A stretch of 64,000 nucleotides of DNA, from assembly GCF_026240095.1 (NCBI RefSeq), contig NZ_JAPIVG010000005.1, positions 310,001 to 374,000 on the forward strand, read 5' to 3'. Each line of letters opens with the position of its first letter. Within the stretch, counting starts at the first letter, position 1. The translations under genes were made by a program, and so were the position numbers. The notes under the pieces are model-generated. The model was not told the DNA's origin and did not search any database. It saw only the letters and a list, made by a program, of their open reading frames with translations. Source of the stretch: Pedobacter sandarakinus (lineage in GTDB: Bacteria; Bacteroidota; Bacteroidia; Sphingobacteriales; Sphingobacteriaceae). This document shows, one piece after another, positions 35,351 through 45,067 of the stretch.

Positions 35351-36664
35351 TCAGGGATGAATGTCGACATGAATCAGCTCTTTATTAATTACGCGATTAA
35401 ATAACTCACACTGCCTGCTCGTCATATTTGCAGCACTGTAACGCTCAAATTCCTTCCAGTCGGGACTTGTTTTCTTCAATGTGCCTGCCGCGAGCTGAGC
35501 CAGGTAATGATAGGTTTGTTCAATCCCATCTACCTCAGGTCTATCTAACATCACTACTTCCCCAGCTTGGGTATCAGCAACGATTTTCGCTGCGCTACTT
35601 TTCGAATGGAAGAAGGCTATCAAGGGTCGCTCTGCCATAATATAAGGATAAATTTTTGATGCCGTATACTGAGGGTCGTTAGAACCAATGATGAGCAAGG
35701 CATCTGCGCTAATTTGTGCGTAAATGCTTTGGTAAAATGGAATCCGATCGGTTTGCTCTTTAACATATTCTGCCAACTCCATTTCTTCAGCAATAGGGTA
35801 AATGGTTGGCACACCCTGGCTTGCTGCGTAACTGGTGCCTAAAAAGTGAAAGCGAAAACGACTAAAAGTTTCGTAGTTGTTTGCAAGCCCCTGCTTAAAA
35901 GCCCTGAAAAGAATCAATAGCGCATCTTGCAAATCATGCCCACCTCTTCCAGCATATACCAGATTAATGGTTGCTGCTTCCTTCTTATACGGAAGACGAA
36001 AAAGCCCGGTATGGTTTTTAACGAAATCTGTATCGCCTTTGAATGATGCAAAAGTAATTACGTCAGTGGGTACACCGTTTAATCGGGGATATCGTTTTTT
36101 TAAAGTATGAATGTAAGATTCCGATACGCTGATTATTCCATCAACATTTCGCATAGCTATCCGCTCCAACACCTTGTTCAGGCGAGAAGAAAACCAATGC
36201 TTCTTGGGTCTTTGAGATTTTGGCTTGTCATCATAATAAGTAGAATACCAGGGGTCTTGAATGTCAAAAACATACGGTATATTAAATTTCTTTTTCCAAT
36301 ATCCACCGAGGATGAGTACAGGAAACTGCGTGGTAGAAAAGTAGATTAAATCGAATTTATTATGCTTTAACAGCACATTAACTGTTTTTCGGAAAGATAG
36401 TAAAGAGCGCAATGCTAAACTTCCTAAGCCAATATATTTAGTTAGCCCAATGTTTAAAGCCTGTGTATGGTGGACCACAACATCCGCTGGTAAAGTTTGG
36501 TTTAGGTGTTCCTCTTTAACTGTTAAACAATGACGTTCATCCACCGCAACAATTTCATAATCCCAACCAAATTGTTTAAAATAATGTGTGCTCATGCGAA
36601 TACGATGCATATCTGCCGTATTGCAGGGAACGAAGTAAGGAGAGATAATAAGTACCCTTTTCAA
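35351..36664 (-). CDS. GT4-like glycosyltransferase
   Basis: This 437-aa GT-B fold protein starts with VLIISPYFVPCNTADMHR, a common start for exopolysaccharide GT4 proteins in Bacteroidota, and continues with IVAVDERHC and FDIQDPWYS. The C-terminal nucleotide-binding part contains LVYAGRGGHD and ASKIYPYIMAERPLIAF. The start must be TTG 36664, two nt after the upstream stop, because the first beta-strand begins there and the first internal ATG would delete it. The donor and acceptor are not predictable. It is tightly packed in the cluster. Confidence 0.82.
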   Translation of the reverse strand: MKRVLIISPYFVPCNTADMHRIRMSTHYFKQFGWDYEIVAVDERHCLTVKEEHLNQTLPADVVVHHTQALNIGLTKYIGLGSLALRSLLSFRKTVNVLLKHNKFDLIYFSTTQFPVLILGGYWKKKFNIPYVFDIQDPWYSTYYDDKPKSQRPKKHWFSSRLNKVLERIAMRNVDGIISVSESYIHTLKKRYPRLNGVPTDVITFASFKGDTDFVKNHTGLFRLPYKKEAATINLVYAGRGGHDLQDALLILFRAFKQGLANNYETFSRFRFHFLGTSYAASQGVPTIYPIAEEMELAEYVKEQTDRIPFYQSIYAQISADALLIIGSNDPQYTASKIYPYIMAERPLIAFFHSKSSAAKIVADTQAGEVVMLDRPEVDGIEQTYHYLAQLAAGTLKKTSPDWKEFERYSAANMTSRQCELFNRVINKELIHVDIHP

Positions 36665-36666
36665 AT

Positions 36667-37398
36667 TTATTTGTAAATTTTATCAAAAAACCTGGGATAA
36701 AGACCCATGGTCATATGAATTCCAAATGCTTTCAACAATAATTTCCTGTTATTCGAAAAAGGTAGCACCAAACTAATATAATATGAAATTCTATAGAACT
36801 TAGACGTTTTCCATCTTTCCCAACCGCCTGTTCTGGAATAGAAATCGATCACTGCCTGGTAATTCCAGCGCCAGTCTAGTTTATAAATTTTATTTGCTTT
36901 GAAAAGGACATCGTTTAATATGCCTTGGTCAAATGGCCCCCAGATTTGATTTTCAACTTCGTCCGAATGGTATTCTCCATCGGCATAAGCTTTTTCCAAA
37001 AGGGCTAAAGCCGTTTGATCACAAACAATGAATCCAGAATTTGCATTCCAGGTAACATGCTTAGCTGTGGTAATCTGCTGTACCGCATCGGGTACAAGGC
37101 CAACATGGCCGGGTGGCACTTCTTCCATTTTCGGTGCATATCGACTCATGATAATATCATCATCTACAATAATATAGCGCTTGAAATTGGGTAAAATCTT
37201 GTGTACCATCAATTTGGCAAAATGTGGCGATCGATAGGTTTCATGCTCGTATCCCTTTTTTAAAAGAATACTTGAATAGCCATTCGTTGCCGCCCATGAT
37301 GCTAACCTTGGGTAGGTATAGTCGCTCAAATGCGTTCTGTTCCCAAGCGACACCATAACCACTATTGTTTCATTAGATACAGCAGATAATTTTGACAT
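36667..37398 (-). CDS. Putative GT-A glycosyltransferase (DXD-type), family not assigned
   Basis: This 243-aa protein has VVMVSLGNRTHL in the first strand, a metal-binding IVDDDI motif near residue 78, NSGFIVCD and FDQGILNDVL. This pattern is seen in GT8/GT34-like transferases that work on a nucleotide sugar with a divalent metal. The C-terminus is basic and aromatic, consistent with membrane attachment. I do not recognise the exact family. It lies 10 nt downstream of the previous gene. Confidence 0.6.
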   Translation of the reverse strand: MSKLSAVSNETIVVMVSLGNRTHLSDYTYPRLASWAATNGYSSILLKKGYEHETYRSPHFAKLMVHKILPNFKRYIIVDDDIIMSRYAPKMEEVPPGHVGLVPDAVQQITTAKHVTWNANSGFIVCDQTALALLEKAYADGEYHSDEVENQIWGPFDQGILNDVLFKANKIYKLDWRWNYQAVIDFYSRTGGWERWKTSKFYRISYYISLVLPFSNNRKLLLKAFGIHMTMGLYPRFFDKIYK

Positions 37399-37408
37399 TA
37401 TTGTTTAT

Positions 37409-38341
37409 CTAGCGAATTTTTAGTTTCCGCTTTGCTTCGGTCCAGTCGAATAAATCATCTACAATATCATAGAAACCAAACTGGAGATAGGGCATTAAAT
37501 GATGCTCTACTTTGTGGATAAGCTTCGGGAGCGTGCTGTAAAATAGCTCAGTTCGGTAGGGTGGATGAAGTGACCACATGCCACCATTCTCACCCAGAAA
37601 ATCGATGCGCTTAAGTTTCTTTTGCTTCATGAAGTCTTCAACGAGGTGTTCTGGCAAGTCGGCGGTTGAATTGCCCAACCAAAGCGCCTTAAGTTGGTTT
37701 TTAAAGCTAGGCTTGCCCAACTTTAGTTTTTGGTTTTGGAATACGGATTTTTTGATCATAAATATCCGTGTGCTAAAGCCACCCAACTCGAACATGTAAG
37801 GCTTTGTTGTATATTGGTGGATGATTTGTTGCCCGGTTAAAGATTGATCTGCTGTTGGCGGACCAGGTAGTGGCGATACCGTAAAAACCTCTCCATCAGT
37901 AGCAAATAGTGTTTCTGCCTCTGTGATCCAGGTGATACTTTTGCCACCCAAGAACATATCCGCATCAAGATGTAATACCAGATCGTTAGTGCAAGCGTGT
38001 AATCCAAAAAAATAACTAAAAAATGGGCCTCCTCGGTGATCTTTGTCTGGAAGGCTATTTAAGCCAAAAAAGTAAGATGCAACAGCCTTCTTTGCAGACT
38101 TACTATAATCTACAGGAATAATCTTAATGGGGCGTTGCTTGGCTATTTCAGTCAGAAGCGCATCTAATTTATCTTTATTTGCCGACCAGTTTTGGCCAAA
38201 CCTGCCCTTACTAGGCTTTGTTTCTAGCGTAATAACCACTTCATCTACCTGACTACTAAGCAGGCGCAGCTGATGTGGTAAAAGATGTTCTACCAATGGA
38301 TAGTCTCCTGGGGCAACGTTGATCTGTAAACTTACTTTCAT
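37409..38341 (-). CDS. Putative GT-A glycosyltransferase
   Basis: This protein is about 310 aa. I chose ATG 38341 (MKVSLQINVAPGDYP), one base after the upstream stop, rather than ATG 38353 inside it. It has a GT-A-like core with QINVAPGDYPLVEHLLPHQ, VDEVVITLET and a metal-binding LHLDADMFLGG motif near 130. The C-terminal half has the LHPPYRTELF segment. It resembles the uncharacterised glycosyltransferase-family-A proteins of Bacteroidota surface-glycan loci. Sugar specificity unknown. Confidence 0.62.
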   Translation of the reverse strand: MKVSLQINVAPGDYPLVEHLLPHQLRLLSSQVDEVVITLETKPSKGRFGQNWSANKDKLDALLTEIAKQRPIKIIPVDYSKSAKKAVASYFFGLNSLPDKDHRGGPFFSYFFGLHACTNDLVLHLDADMFLGGKSITWITEAETLFATDGEVFTVSPLPGPPTADQSLTGQQIIHQYTTKPYMFELGGFSTRIFMIKKSVFQNQKLKLGKPSFKNQLKALWLGNSTADLPEHLVEDFMKQKKLKRIDFLGENGGMWSLHPPYRTELFYSTLPKLIHKVEHHLMPYLQFGFYDIVDDLFDWTEAKRKLKIR

Positions 38342-38342
38342 G

Positions 38343-39548
38343 TTATGATACATCGAGTTTAAGATAGTTAATTAGTTTCTGTACTTCAATTTCGTAATGC
38401 AAATCATTTGCGGCAACAATAGCCCTGCGCTTCGCTTCATTCATCGTTGCATCGTCCCTTAACCATCGTTCAAGCGCCGCACTCACTTCGCTTTCCGCTA
38501 CATCTTCGATTAGAAAACCTGGCTTATATTTGTTAAAAATTTCCAACTGACCGAGTGTTGAGCTCGATATGATCGGTAAGCCAGCCTGTAAATATTGAAA
38601 AAATTTGTTGGTAATGGTTAAATTACGACTAGGGGGATGGTATTGTTCGAGCGCCAATCCAATATCGAAAGTACATATTTTTTCGTGTAAAGCATCAGGC
38701 GATACCACTGAATGAAAAACAATTTTGAATTGGTTTTTTGATGTTGCAATAAGCTTTTCCTGAAAGGATTTCGAAACGGCGCCTAACAGGTGGAGTTCGA
38801 TGTTTACGCTTACGGCAGAGAGAATGCCAATTATACCTTCCAATCCACGGCCTGGTCCGATGGTTTGAGAAAACCAGAACAGTTTGATGCAGTTGCTTGA
38901 GATTGCCTTCTTATTGATTACATTAGGTTTTTCAAAAACATTATAAATAGTTGCAGGCTTTGGGCATTTATAATGAATCGATAGTTGCTCGGCAAGTACA
39001 TTCGAGGTGGTGTAACTCTTGTAACCGAAGTGCAACGCCGTTTTTTCCAGCTTCCGGATCAGTTGTAATGGCCGCTTTTTTTGCTCTGCCGGCAGGAGGT
39101 CTTCAGCATACCAGTCCTCAAAATCAAAAGCCACCTTAAAGCCTTTTTTCAATAATAGGTTACCCACATATAACCCGGCTTCCTGGTGGCCGATGTATAA
39201 ATCTGCCCTAAGCAACGCACATGGTTTAGCATACCGATGTAAGCCATAACCCAATGCAAAATAGTTCTCTACACGAAAGAAAGCATTTAAAAAGGTTCCC
39301 AGTTTAAATAAAATTCTATCTGTGTACGAGGCAATATCTTTTTTATTAAGTGCTGATATGGGGCGAATAGCAATATTGTAGCCCTGAATTAATTTATCGT
39401 CTTCATCACTAAAAACCTGCGAGAAGGTACTATTTACAATGGTAACGTAATGACCGGCTCTGGAAAAAGCAATCGCCTCCTTGAGTACCCGCGGATTTCT
39501 GCAAAGGTGCGACTGACTGATTAGGCAAATGTGTTTTTTATCACTCAT
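38343..39548 (-). CDS. GT4 glycosyltransferase
   Basis: This 401-aa GT-B protein starts with SQSHLCRNPRVLKEAIAFS, a typical GT4 acceptor-domain start. The C-terminal domain shows KLFWFSQTIGPGRGLEG (donor-domain first strand and loop) and NLTITNKFFQYLQAGLPIISS in place of a strict E-x7-E motif. Its ATG overlaps the acyltransferase stop by four bases (ATGA). It probably transfers a hexose or deoxyhexose to the growing repeat unit. Confidence 0.82.
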   Translation of the reverse strand: MSDKKHICLISQSHLCRNPRVLKEAIAFSRAGHYVTIVNSTFSQVFSDEDDKLIQGYNIAIRPISALNKKDIASYTDRILFKLGTFLNAFFRVENYFALGYGLHRYAKPCALLRADLYIGHQEAGLYVGNLLLKKGFKVAFDFEDWYAEDLLPAEQKKRPLQLIRKLEKTALHFGYKSYTTSNVLAEQLSIHYKCPKPATIYNVFEKPNVINKKAISSNCIKLFWFSQTIGPGRGLEGIIGILSAVSVNIELHLLGAVSKSFQEKLIATSKNQFKIVFHSVVSPDALHEKICTFDIGLALEQYHPPSRNLTITNKFFQYLQAGLPIISSSTLGQLEIFNKYKPGFLIEDVAESEVSAALERWLRDDATMNEAKRRAIVAANDLHYEIEVQKLINYLKLDVS

Positions 39549-40564
39549 ACAGCGCTACTCCGAACCATCCGTTTGTAAGAGATTTTTTTAGATAATTGGA
39601 TAAATGGCTTTTCTATCAATATATAAAATATCCAGGCAGTCAAAATACTGATGGCAAATCCTCCGAGAAAGATAAGCGCCTTGTTGGGAAACGTTTTGGT
39701 AACCAATTTACCTGCTTCCACTACGAAATTGCTGCCAATAATGTCATGAGTAAGATACAATGAAAAAGAAATTTTAGCCAAAAACGCAACTATTCGATTA
39801 GGCTTTAACGGAGTAAGAATCAGCAAAAATGCACCTAAGCCAATTAAGGTTTGCGGTATTTGTAGACGGTAAAAACTAATGATCAGCAATAGGGATAACA
39901 TGAACAACAACATCCAACCATCAATTTTTTTGCTCAGGATGTAATAGGCCAATATGCCTAAGCTAAAAAGTGGGAAGAAATTGAGCAAAGAGGGTGTGGA
40001 AATGGGAATGATCAAACAAAGAAAATTGAAAGCAAGTAAAATCCAAATCCCCCATTTCTTATTTAAAAGAGGGAAGATCAATCCGATTAACAAATAGAAT
40101 TGAAATTCAATAGCCAATGTCCAGTAGACTGGATTTAAAGCAGGTTGATTAAAGAACTTATCAACATAGAAAAAATGACCAAGCGCATTTACCCAGTTAG
40201 TGTGATGGTGATATAGTAAGAAATCGATTAAGACAAACAGCAGGATAGATGCCAGATAGGGTGGATTGATTCTGGTAAATCTTTTGGCAAAAAAAGGAAA
40301 AAAGTTATACAGCTGGTAGTTTTTGGGGAAAGACCAACAAATGATGAAACCGGATAGAACAAAAAACATCTGAACCCCTAACCATCCATAGTTTAAGACG
40401 GGTAAAGTTTTTCCGCCGAGATGAAAAATGGTTACCGCCAACGAAGCTATTGTTCTGATATAATCTACCGAATTTAAATGAGATTGAGATAGATGATTCA
40501 AAACAGGAGGTGTAGGCTTTACTAACGTTCTTCCAATAAGTATACTTAATGCTGCAGGTTTCAA
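39545..40564 (-). CDS. Acyltransferase family 3 (O-acyltransferase)
   Basis: This 339-aa integral membrane protein has about ten hydrophobic segments. Family motifs are VDYIRTIASLAVTIFHLGG (with the conserved His near 43), YGWLGVQMFFVLSGFII and a later PVYWTLAIEFQFYL. Such proteins O-acetylate (or otherwise acylate) surface glycans. The start is probably TTG 40564, overlapping the upstream TGA; no ATG occurs before the conserved first helix. This is one of four acyltransferase genes in the cluster. Confidence 0.87.
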   Translation of the reverse strand: MKPAALSILIGRTLVKPTPPVLNHLSQSHLNSVDYIRTIASLAVTIFHLGGKTLPVLNYGWLGVQMFFVLSGFIICWSFPKNYQLYNFFPFFAKRFTRINPPYLASILLFVLIDFLLYHHHTNWVNALGHFFYVDKFFNQPALNPVYWTLAIEFQFYLLIGLIFPLLNKKWGIWILLAFNFLCLIIPISTPSLLNFFPLFSLGILAYYILSKKIDGWMLLFMLSLLLIISFYRLQIPQTLIGLGAFLLILTPLKPNRIVAFLAKISFSLYLTHDIIGSNFVVEAGKLVTKTFPNKALIFLGGFAISILTAWIFYILIEKPFIQLSKKISYKRMVRSSAV

Positions 40565-41550
40565 TTTAATTGACTGCTGTCGAAATGGTTAAGCAAGAAT
40601 TTGAAGTGCTGCTGATACCGCTTTGGGGCGGTAATGATTTTGTAACATCTAGCCGGCCGTCTAAACCATGTTAGCATATATCTTAGTATTTCGGAAAATG
40701 TGGCTTTCTTTAAAAGTATGAAGGCGCCTTTTTCTGCAAGGGAGGTGTGTAACAAGGTAGTTTTATAGGGATTATTGTTAGCTCTTGCAGTATCCCATAG
40801 TTTTTCAGCAAGTCGACTTTTTTGTGATGATGGCACTTTCCTAAAAACAGAAGCAACAAGAAGGACTTGATAAGCCCCCCATAAATGACTATTGCTCGAG
40901 CGATTTGTGTCGAGCGTATTTGCGAAATGGACCAATGGCTCATTTATCAGGATAAACGGATGTGGCAAAATACGCTCCCTAAAGTGTTCTGTAACATCAA
41001 TTGGTAAATCTATGGGCAAATTTACCTTTTCGATATTTTTTACCCGCCACATGGTCGCACTGTTGCAAACTTTTGCAAAACCACATTTGTTAGCCATCGT
41101 ATCATGAAAGATAATTTCTCCTTCGTCAATTGGCCATATTGTATTGTTTGTATCTTCCCACTGGCCATCCTGGTGTTCCACCCAGATTTTTTCATTTGAA
41201 ATTGCCACGGCAAAATCTGGCTGATCTTCCAACACCCCGATCATTTTAAGCAAGAAATCGTGATGATACCAATTATCATCTTCCAGGATACATGCAAAAT
41301 CCTCATCAATATGTTGTGTGAAGGCATAGTTGAAATTTCCCGTACCGCCGCGTTTTATTGCGGGTTTTGAAAGTACAATCCTCGGATCGTCAAGTTGGTT
41401 TATTAGATCTTCGACCCCTGTATCTTCAGGTGCATCGTTAAGCACTTCAGCTATCCAATCGGGATAGGTTTGCTTAATCAATGACTGTAATGCACGTTCA
41501 AGCAGTTTATGGCGTAAATAAGTTACTACAAATACCCTTACCTTAGGCAT
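40561..41550 (-). CDS. GT2-type glycosyltransferase
   Basis: This protein is about 329 aa. I chose ATG 41550 (MPKVRVFVVTYLRH) over TTG 41565. The GT-A core has VVTYLRHKLLERALQSLIKQ, LNDAPEDTG in place of the common DDGSTD, NYAFTQH, and a metal-binding LEDDNWY. The second half lacks clear motifs. It overlaps the downstream and upstream genes by a few bases each. Likely a hexosyltransferase in repeat-unit assembly. Confidence 0.8.
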   Translation of the reverse strand: MPKVRVFVVTYLRHKLLERALQSLIKQTYPDWIAEVLNDAPEDTGVEDLINQLDDPRIVLSKPAIKRGGTGNFNYAFTQHIDEDFACILEDDNWYHHDFLLKMIGVLEDQPDFAVAISNEKIWVEHQDGQWEDTNNTIWPIDEGEIIFHDTMANKCGFAKVCNSATMWRVKNIEKVNLPIDLPIDVTEHFRERILPHPFILINEPLVHFANTLDTNRSSNSHLWGAYQVLLVASVFRKVPSSQKSRLAEKLWDTARANNNPYKTTLLHTSLAEKGAFILLKKATFSEILRYMLTWFRRPARCYKIITAPKRYQQHFKFLLNHFDSSQLN

Positions 41551-42505
41551 ACCTTCCTTTAGCAAGTGCCAATTTAAGTTTTTTTGTAAGCTTCCAACCC
41601 AGCAATAGCTTCAGGATACCGGTTACGCCGCTCGACTGAAATTTTACCGTTGGAGGCACAAGTTTGCTAATTTCCTTTTCTAATGTGGCAACCAGCGACT
41701 GTGAAGATGGATAAATCTCATAAACGCAACTCTTAAGCATGTTAGCAGAAGCTGCCTTCACCATTTTGTTATTCGGAAAAATTTTTACTGCCAACCGAGT
41801 AGCCATTATAACGGATGTTGCGAGTGATTGGTAAGCGCTGCCATTTTTTTGAGCGGAGATTCCATAATGCCCGGAACGGTAGTAAAGTTTGCTGGATGGG
41901 TTGAGTATGATGCTATCACATTTTGCAAACACCCGGGTGAAAAATTCTAAGTCATCGTTTAAACTTAGCGTTTCATCCCAAAGGCCAGCTTCTTCAACCA
42001 AATCTCTTGGTAATAATGCCCTTCCCGGATTTGTCATTGGGTTACAGTCCATCCAATATTGTTCAATCCATTCTACGAAAGTGAGGGTTCCACTAGGAAT
42101 AAAATTTTCGCTAAAGGTTTCCAGACTATCATCATAAAATCTCCCCCAACCAGACATCACTAAAGATTTTTTTCTACCATCGAGTTTGTGAATCTGATTA
42201 GCTAAGAAATCTACTGGGATAATGTCATCAGCATCAAAGAAGATTATAAATTCTCCATTTGATCTTTTGTAAGCTTCATTTCTTGCAGCTGCTGCACCTG
42301 AATTGTTGATGCGGTAGCTAAATACCCGGGGGTCTTCAATTCCTTTGGCACATAAAAAAGTGTTATCATAAGAACCATCATCGATTACGATGATTTCGAT
42401 CTCGAGATAGGTTTGCGCACATATACTTGCTAGTGTGGCTTTTATTGTGCGTTCAGCGTTGTAAGCTGGGATACAAAAAGAAACGAGTTTGCTGGAGTTC
42501 AACAT
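41543..42505 (-). CDS. GT2 glycosyltransferase
   Basis: This 320-aa canonical GT2 has FCIPAYNAERTIKATLASI, VIDDGSYDNT, AAARNEAYKRSNGEFI and the metal-binding FFDADDII. The start is ATG 42505, sharing one base with the upstream TGA (TGATG), which indicates coupled translation; a TTG one codon earlier is less likely. Acceptor-domain helices follow to the end. The sugar transferred is not predictable. Confidence 0.88.
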   Translation of the reverse strand: MLNSSKLVSFCIPAYNAERTIKATLASICAQTYLEIEIIVIDDGSYDNTFLCAKGIEDPRVFSYRINNSGAAAARNEAYKRSNGEFIIFFDADDIIPVDFLANQIHKLDGRKKSLVMSGWGRFYDDSLETFSENFIPSGTLTFVEWIEQYWMDCNPMTNPGRALLPRDLVEEAGLWDETLSLNDDLEFFTRVFAKCDSIILNPSSKLYYRSGHYGISAQKNGSAYQSLATSVIMATRLAVKIFPNNKMVKAASANMLKSCVYEIYPSSQSLVATLEKEISKLVPPTVKFQSSGVTGILKLLLGWKLTKKLKLALAKGRYA

Positions 42506-43305
42506 CAACTGATCTGATGCTTCTTCTTTAATTTTTCGAAAAGAGAATTTTTGGAGTAGACACCATTTTTATCGAAACTACTATTTTTCCAAACTTCATT
42601 CCACAAATGCAGCGTATAGGATTGCTCGGTAATTCTTCTGCCAGGCATGGTACTGGCTTTCATAAATGGCCTTAAGTGCTCTTTCAGTCTGGCAGATGAT
42701 GACCTTCTATCTAAAACGAGTTCGCCAATATTCTTCCAGGAGATAGGGTTAAAGGCTTGAAACGGTTTCACTTGATCAGACAGCTCCAATTCCCTTACTA
42801 CTTTCTGAAAAAGAAATGGCCCGGCCAACCCAAAATCCATGTTCTCTAAGTCGATCTTTTGAATGTAATCGAGGCAAGTTTTAATAAATGGGCTATTGCT
42901 GTGCAATTTGAATATGCAATTGTTAACTAGGGAACCATATTCACCTTCATAACTAGAACAAAATAGATCGTCATCCGCTTGATCAAGTTTCTTGAGACAG
43001 ATAATATCCATATCAACCCACCAACCGCCTTTTTTTTGTATTAATTTTAATCGGAAAACATCTGCAAAACCAGACACCGATCCCTTGGCCCAACCATGTT
43101 TATACCTAAATATTTCTTGTTCGGGCATAATTTCATTTGCATCACACAATTTCGTTCCTACAGGCAGATCCTTCATTTCCTCGTAGGTATAAAGATGAAA
43201 TTCATGCCCGTGATCGATAAATGACTGGATACAAAGTTTCTCTACGTTAGAAAGTTGCCCGCCAATCCAAAGCGACTGTACACGGCTATTTAAATTTTTT
43301 TCCAT
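42505..43305 (-). CDS. GT32-like glycosyltransferase (DXD sugar-binding region)
   Basis: This 266-aa protein of the OCH1/capsular-polysaccharide GT32 type begins with LWIGGQLSNVEKLCIQSFI. It has the family stretch GFADVFRLKLIQKKGGWWVD with the DXD motif (VDMDI) near 98-100. The C-terminal block with THTALHLW-like SYTLHLWNEVW also fits. It is expected to transfer a hexose, using Mn2+, to the glycan under assembly. It overlaps the upstream gene by 16 nt. Confidence 0.8.
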   Translation of the reverse strand: MEKNLNSRVQSLWIGGQLSNVEKLCIQSFIDHGHEFHLYTYEEMKDLPVGTKLCDANEIMPEQEIFRYKHGWAKGSVSGFADVFRLKLIQKKGGWWVDMDIICLKKLDQADDDLFCSSYEGEYGSLVNNCIFKLHSNSPFIKTCLDYIQKIDLENMDFGLAGPFLFQKVVRELELSDQVKPFQAFNPISWKNIGELVLDRRSSSARLKEHLRPFMKASTMPGRRITEQSYTLHLWNEVWKNSSFDKNGVYSKNSLFEKLKKKHQIS

Positions 43306-44210
43306 GCAATTTTAAAATATGCCTCCTTTGAGAGATCTACATAATGATGTAATACACCATTTTGCTGTTCTACTTGTTTAAATGTTGGGTTTACGATATA
43401 AGCGTTTTTAGAAAGTATGTGTGCTTGCCCACTTCCAATAATCATTGCAGTAAGTGCCTGTTCCAGATAGTAAGAGGTACCCTCCTTTTTCTCTAATGCA
43501 CCTATCCATTGATCAATCTTGTTCCAATCAATGTTTTCGCTGTTTAACCCAATAACACCTACGTTCACAAGCTTGGGTATTGCCGAACCGGCTAAAGTGG
43601 TCATCAGTTCTGTACTGTAGCCATAAGATTCGACACAATCATTCATATAGATTGGATGTTCAGGATTTTTGAGCCATTCTAAAAGTTCATCTGGATTATT
43701 CCAAAACAACATGTCTGAATCTAATACCAGTTTCCAACTTGGCTCCTCAGTTAGGCAATGAATGTCGGTAAGCTTTTTAATGTGTGGATATACCTTCCTT
43801 TTCTGAACGATGTTGGGGTATAATGTAGTTGGTAAATAATGAATTAGCCTTTGCTCGATATCATTACTCCGGTAAATCTTAACACCTTGAATATGCTTAC
43901 GCACCAGCATTTCAAAATCATCATCCATACTACCGTCATCAACAAGCACAAATTCAAAACTAAATTGGGTGCACCTAGTTAACGATACGATGCAAAATAG
44001 TGTTTGATAGAAATACTTCTTCCCAGTTAAAAAATAGAGTTGCTTACCATTTGGATTGGATGATACGATTGGTAGATGATTAACGCTGATTTGCATTTCT
44101 TTCATTGCCAGCAGCATGCGCCTATAATTTAAATATCCACCAAACCGATTAACGTGCTTCATAAATGCCTTAGGGTTTCGGTAAAGGGTGTCTACAACAT
44201 TTTGAATCAT
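43290..44210 (-). CDS. Putative GT-A glycosyltransferase (GT8-like)
   Basis: This protein is about 306 aa. I chose ATG 44210 (MIQNVVDTLYR); GTG 44219, overlapping the upstream TGA, is an alternative. It has FEFVLVDDGSMDDDFEML, LVLDSDMLFWNNP (metal-binding DSD) and a C-terminal YYLEQALTAMI. The arrangement is that of GT8-like or Nucleotid_trans transferases. The next two genes upstream also encode GT-A proteins, but of different families. Confidence 0.65.
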   Translation of the reverse strand: MIQNVVDTLYRNPKAFMKHVNRFGGYLNYRRMLLAMKEMQISVNHLPIVSSNPNGKQLYFLTGKKYFYQTLFCIVSLTRCTQFSFEFVLVDDGSMDDDFEMLVRKHIQGVKIYRSNDIEQRLIHYLPTTLYPNIVQKRKVYPHIKKLTDIHCLTEEPSWKLVLDSDMLFWNNPDELLEWLKNPEHPIYMNDCVESYGYSTELMTTLAGSAIPKLVNVGVIGLNSENIDWNKIDQWIGALEKKEGTSYYLEQALTAMIIGSGQAHILSKNAYIVNPTFKQVEQQNGVLHHYVDLSKEAYFKIAWKKI

Positions 44211-44215
44211 AAAAA

Positions 44216-45067
44216 TCACCAGCTTTTTAAAAATGCGTCACGCCAAAATAGCTGTCTGATGTCGCTAGTATAATGTCTTCCAACTAAGTGGTCTTCTGAT
44301 GTTGGTGTCAAGCTCAATGTATCTTTCGCGTGGTTTCCAATAATGGTTTCATCCCAAATTACGCCTAACGATTCACTGGCTATTTGTGCAAAGATGGTCT
44401 GCTCCGAAAGAAAATCGTATTTTGGGTGTATGGCAGATAGCTTAGCTTCCAATCCATATTTTTCGTAAAAATTGCTGCCACTGGCATATATTAATCCTGC
44501 ATTAAATTTTTTTAACTGGTGTAGATCATTATTAAATAACTTCAGTAACCTGTCATCATAAGCAGCTCGCCAATCGCCCATTCCCCCAAGCACATCCCCG
44601 ATACTATTTGCTGGAATGTACTGGGTAAAGTCTTTAAAAAACAAGATATCACTGTCGATCCAGATAATGGGATACAATGATGCAAACCTAAGGATGATTG
44701 CCATTTTCTTCCCGAAGGGATTGATTGCGGCATAATTTAGAAGGGCAGTTTTACCTGCATGATAGGCTTCGGTTTCTTTCCAGTGCTCTAAGTTCAACTC
44801 ACCTCTCCAAAAAGCAAATTTCTTTTGCAACAGCTCAACGTTCATGCTGCCATCACTTATAATGGTGAGACGAGGGAGACGTTTCCATGTTTTTGCAATG
44901 GATAATACAGAAGCCCTTGATAAATTAATGTGATTCATCCCTGTCATCATTATCACATTTAAATCTAAGCCAGCTCGTTTCTCAGTTTTAAACGATTTTA
45001 AAGGCAGAAGCATTTCATAGATTCTGGGAAGCCGGTATGCAAGCGAATTTTTTATTCGGCTGATCAT
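44216..45067 (-). CDS. Putative GT-A glycosyltransferase (nucleotide-diphospho-sugar transferase-like)
   Basis: This 283-aa protein shares its general plan with the downstream gene: NVIMMTGMNHINLSRASVLS, RLTIISDGSM and IIWIDSDILFFKD with a DSD metal motif, then KFNAGLIYASG and LSEQTIFAQIAS near the end. The last motif is typical of GT8-like and Nucleotid_trans families. Its ATG overlaps the upstream stop by four bases (ATGA). Donor and acceptor are unknown. Confidence 0.65.
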   Translation of the reverse strand: MISRIKNSLAYRLPRIYEMLLPLKSFKTEKRAGLDLNVIMMTGMNHINLSRASVLSIAKTWKRLPRLTIISDGSMNVELLQKKFAFWRGELNLEHWKETEAYHAGKTALLNYAAINPFGKKMAIILRFASLYPIIWIDSDILFFKDFTQYIPANSIGDVLGGMGDWRAAYDDRLLKLFNNDLHQLKKFNAGLIYASGSNFYEKYGLEAKLSAIHPKYDFLSEQTIFAQIASESLGVIWDETIIGNHAKDTLSLTPTSEDHLVGRHYTSDIRQLFWRDAFLKSW

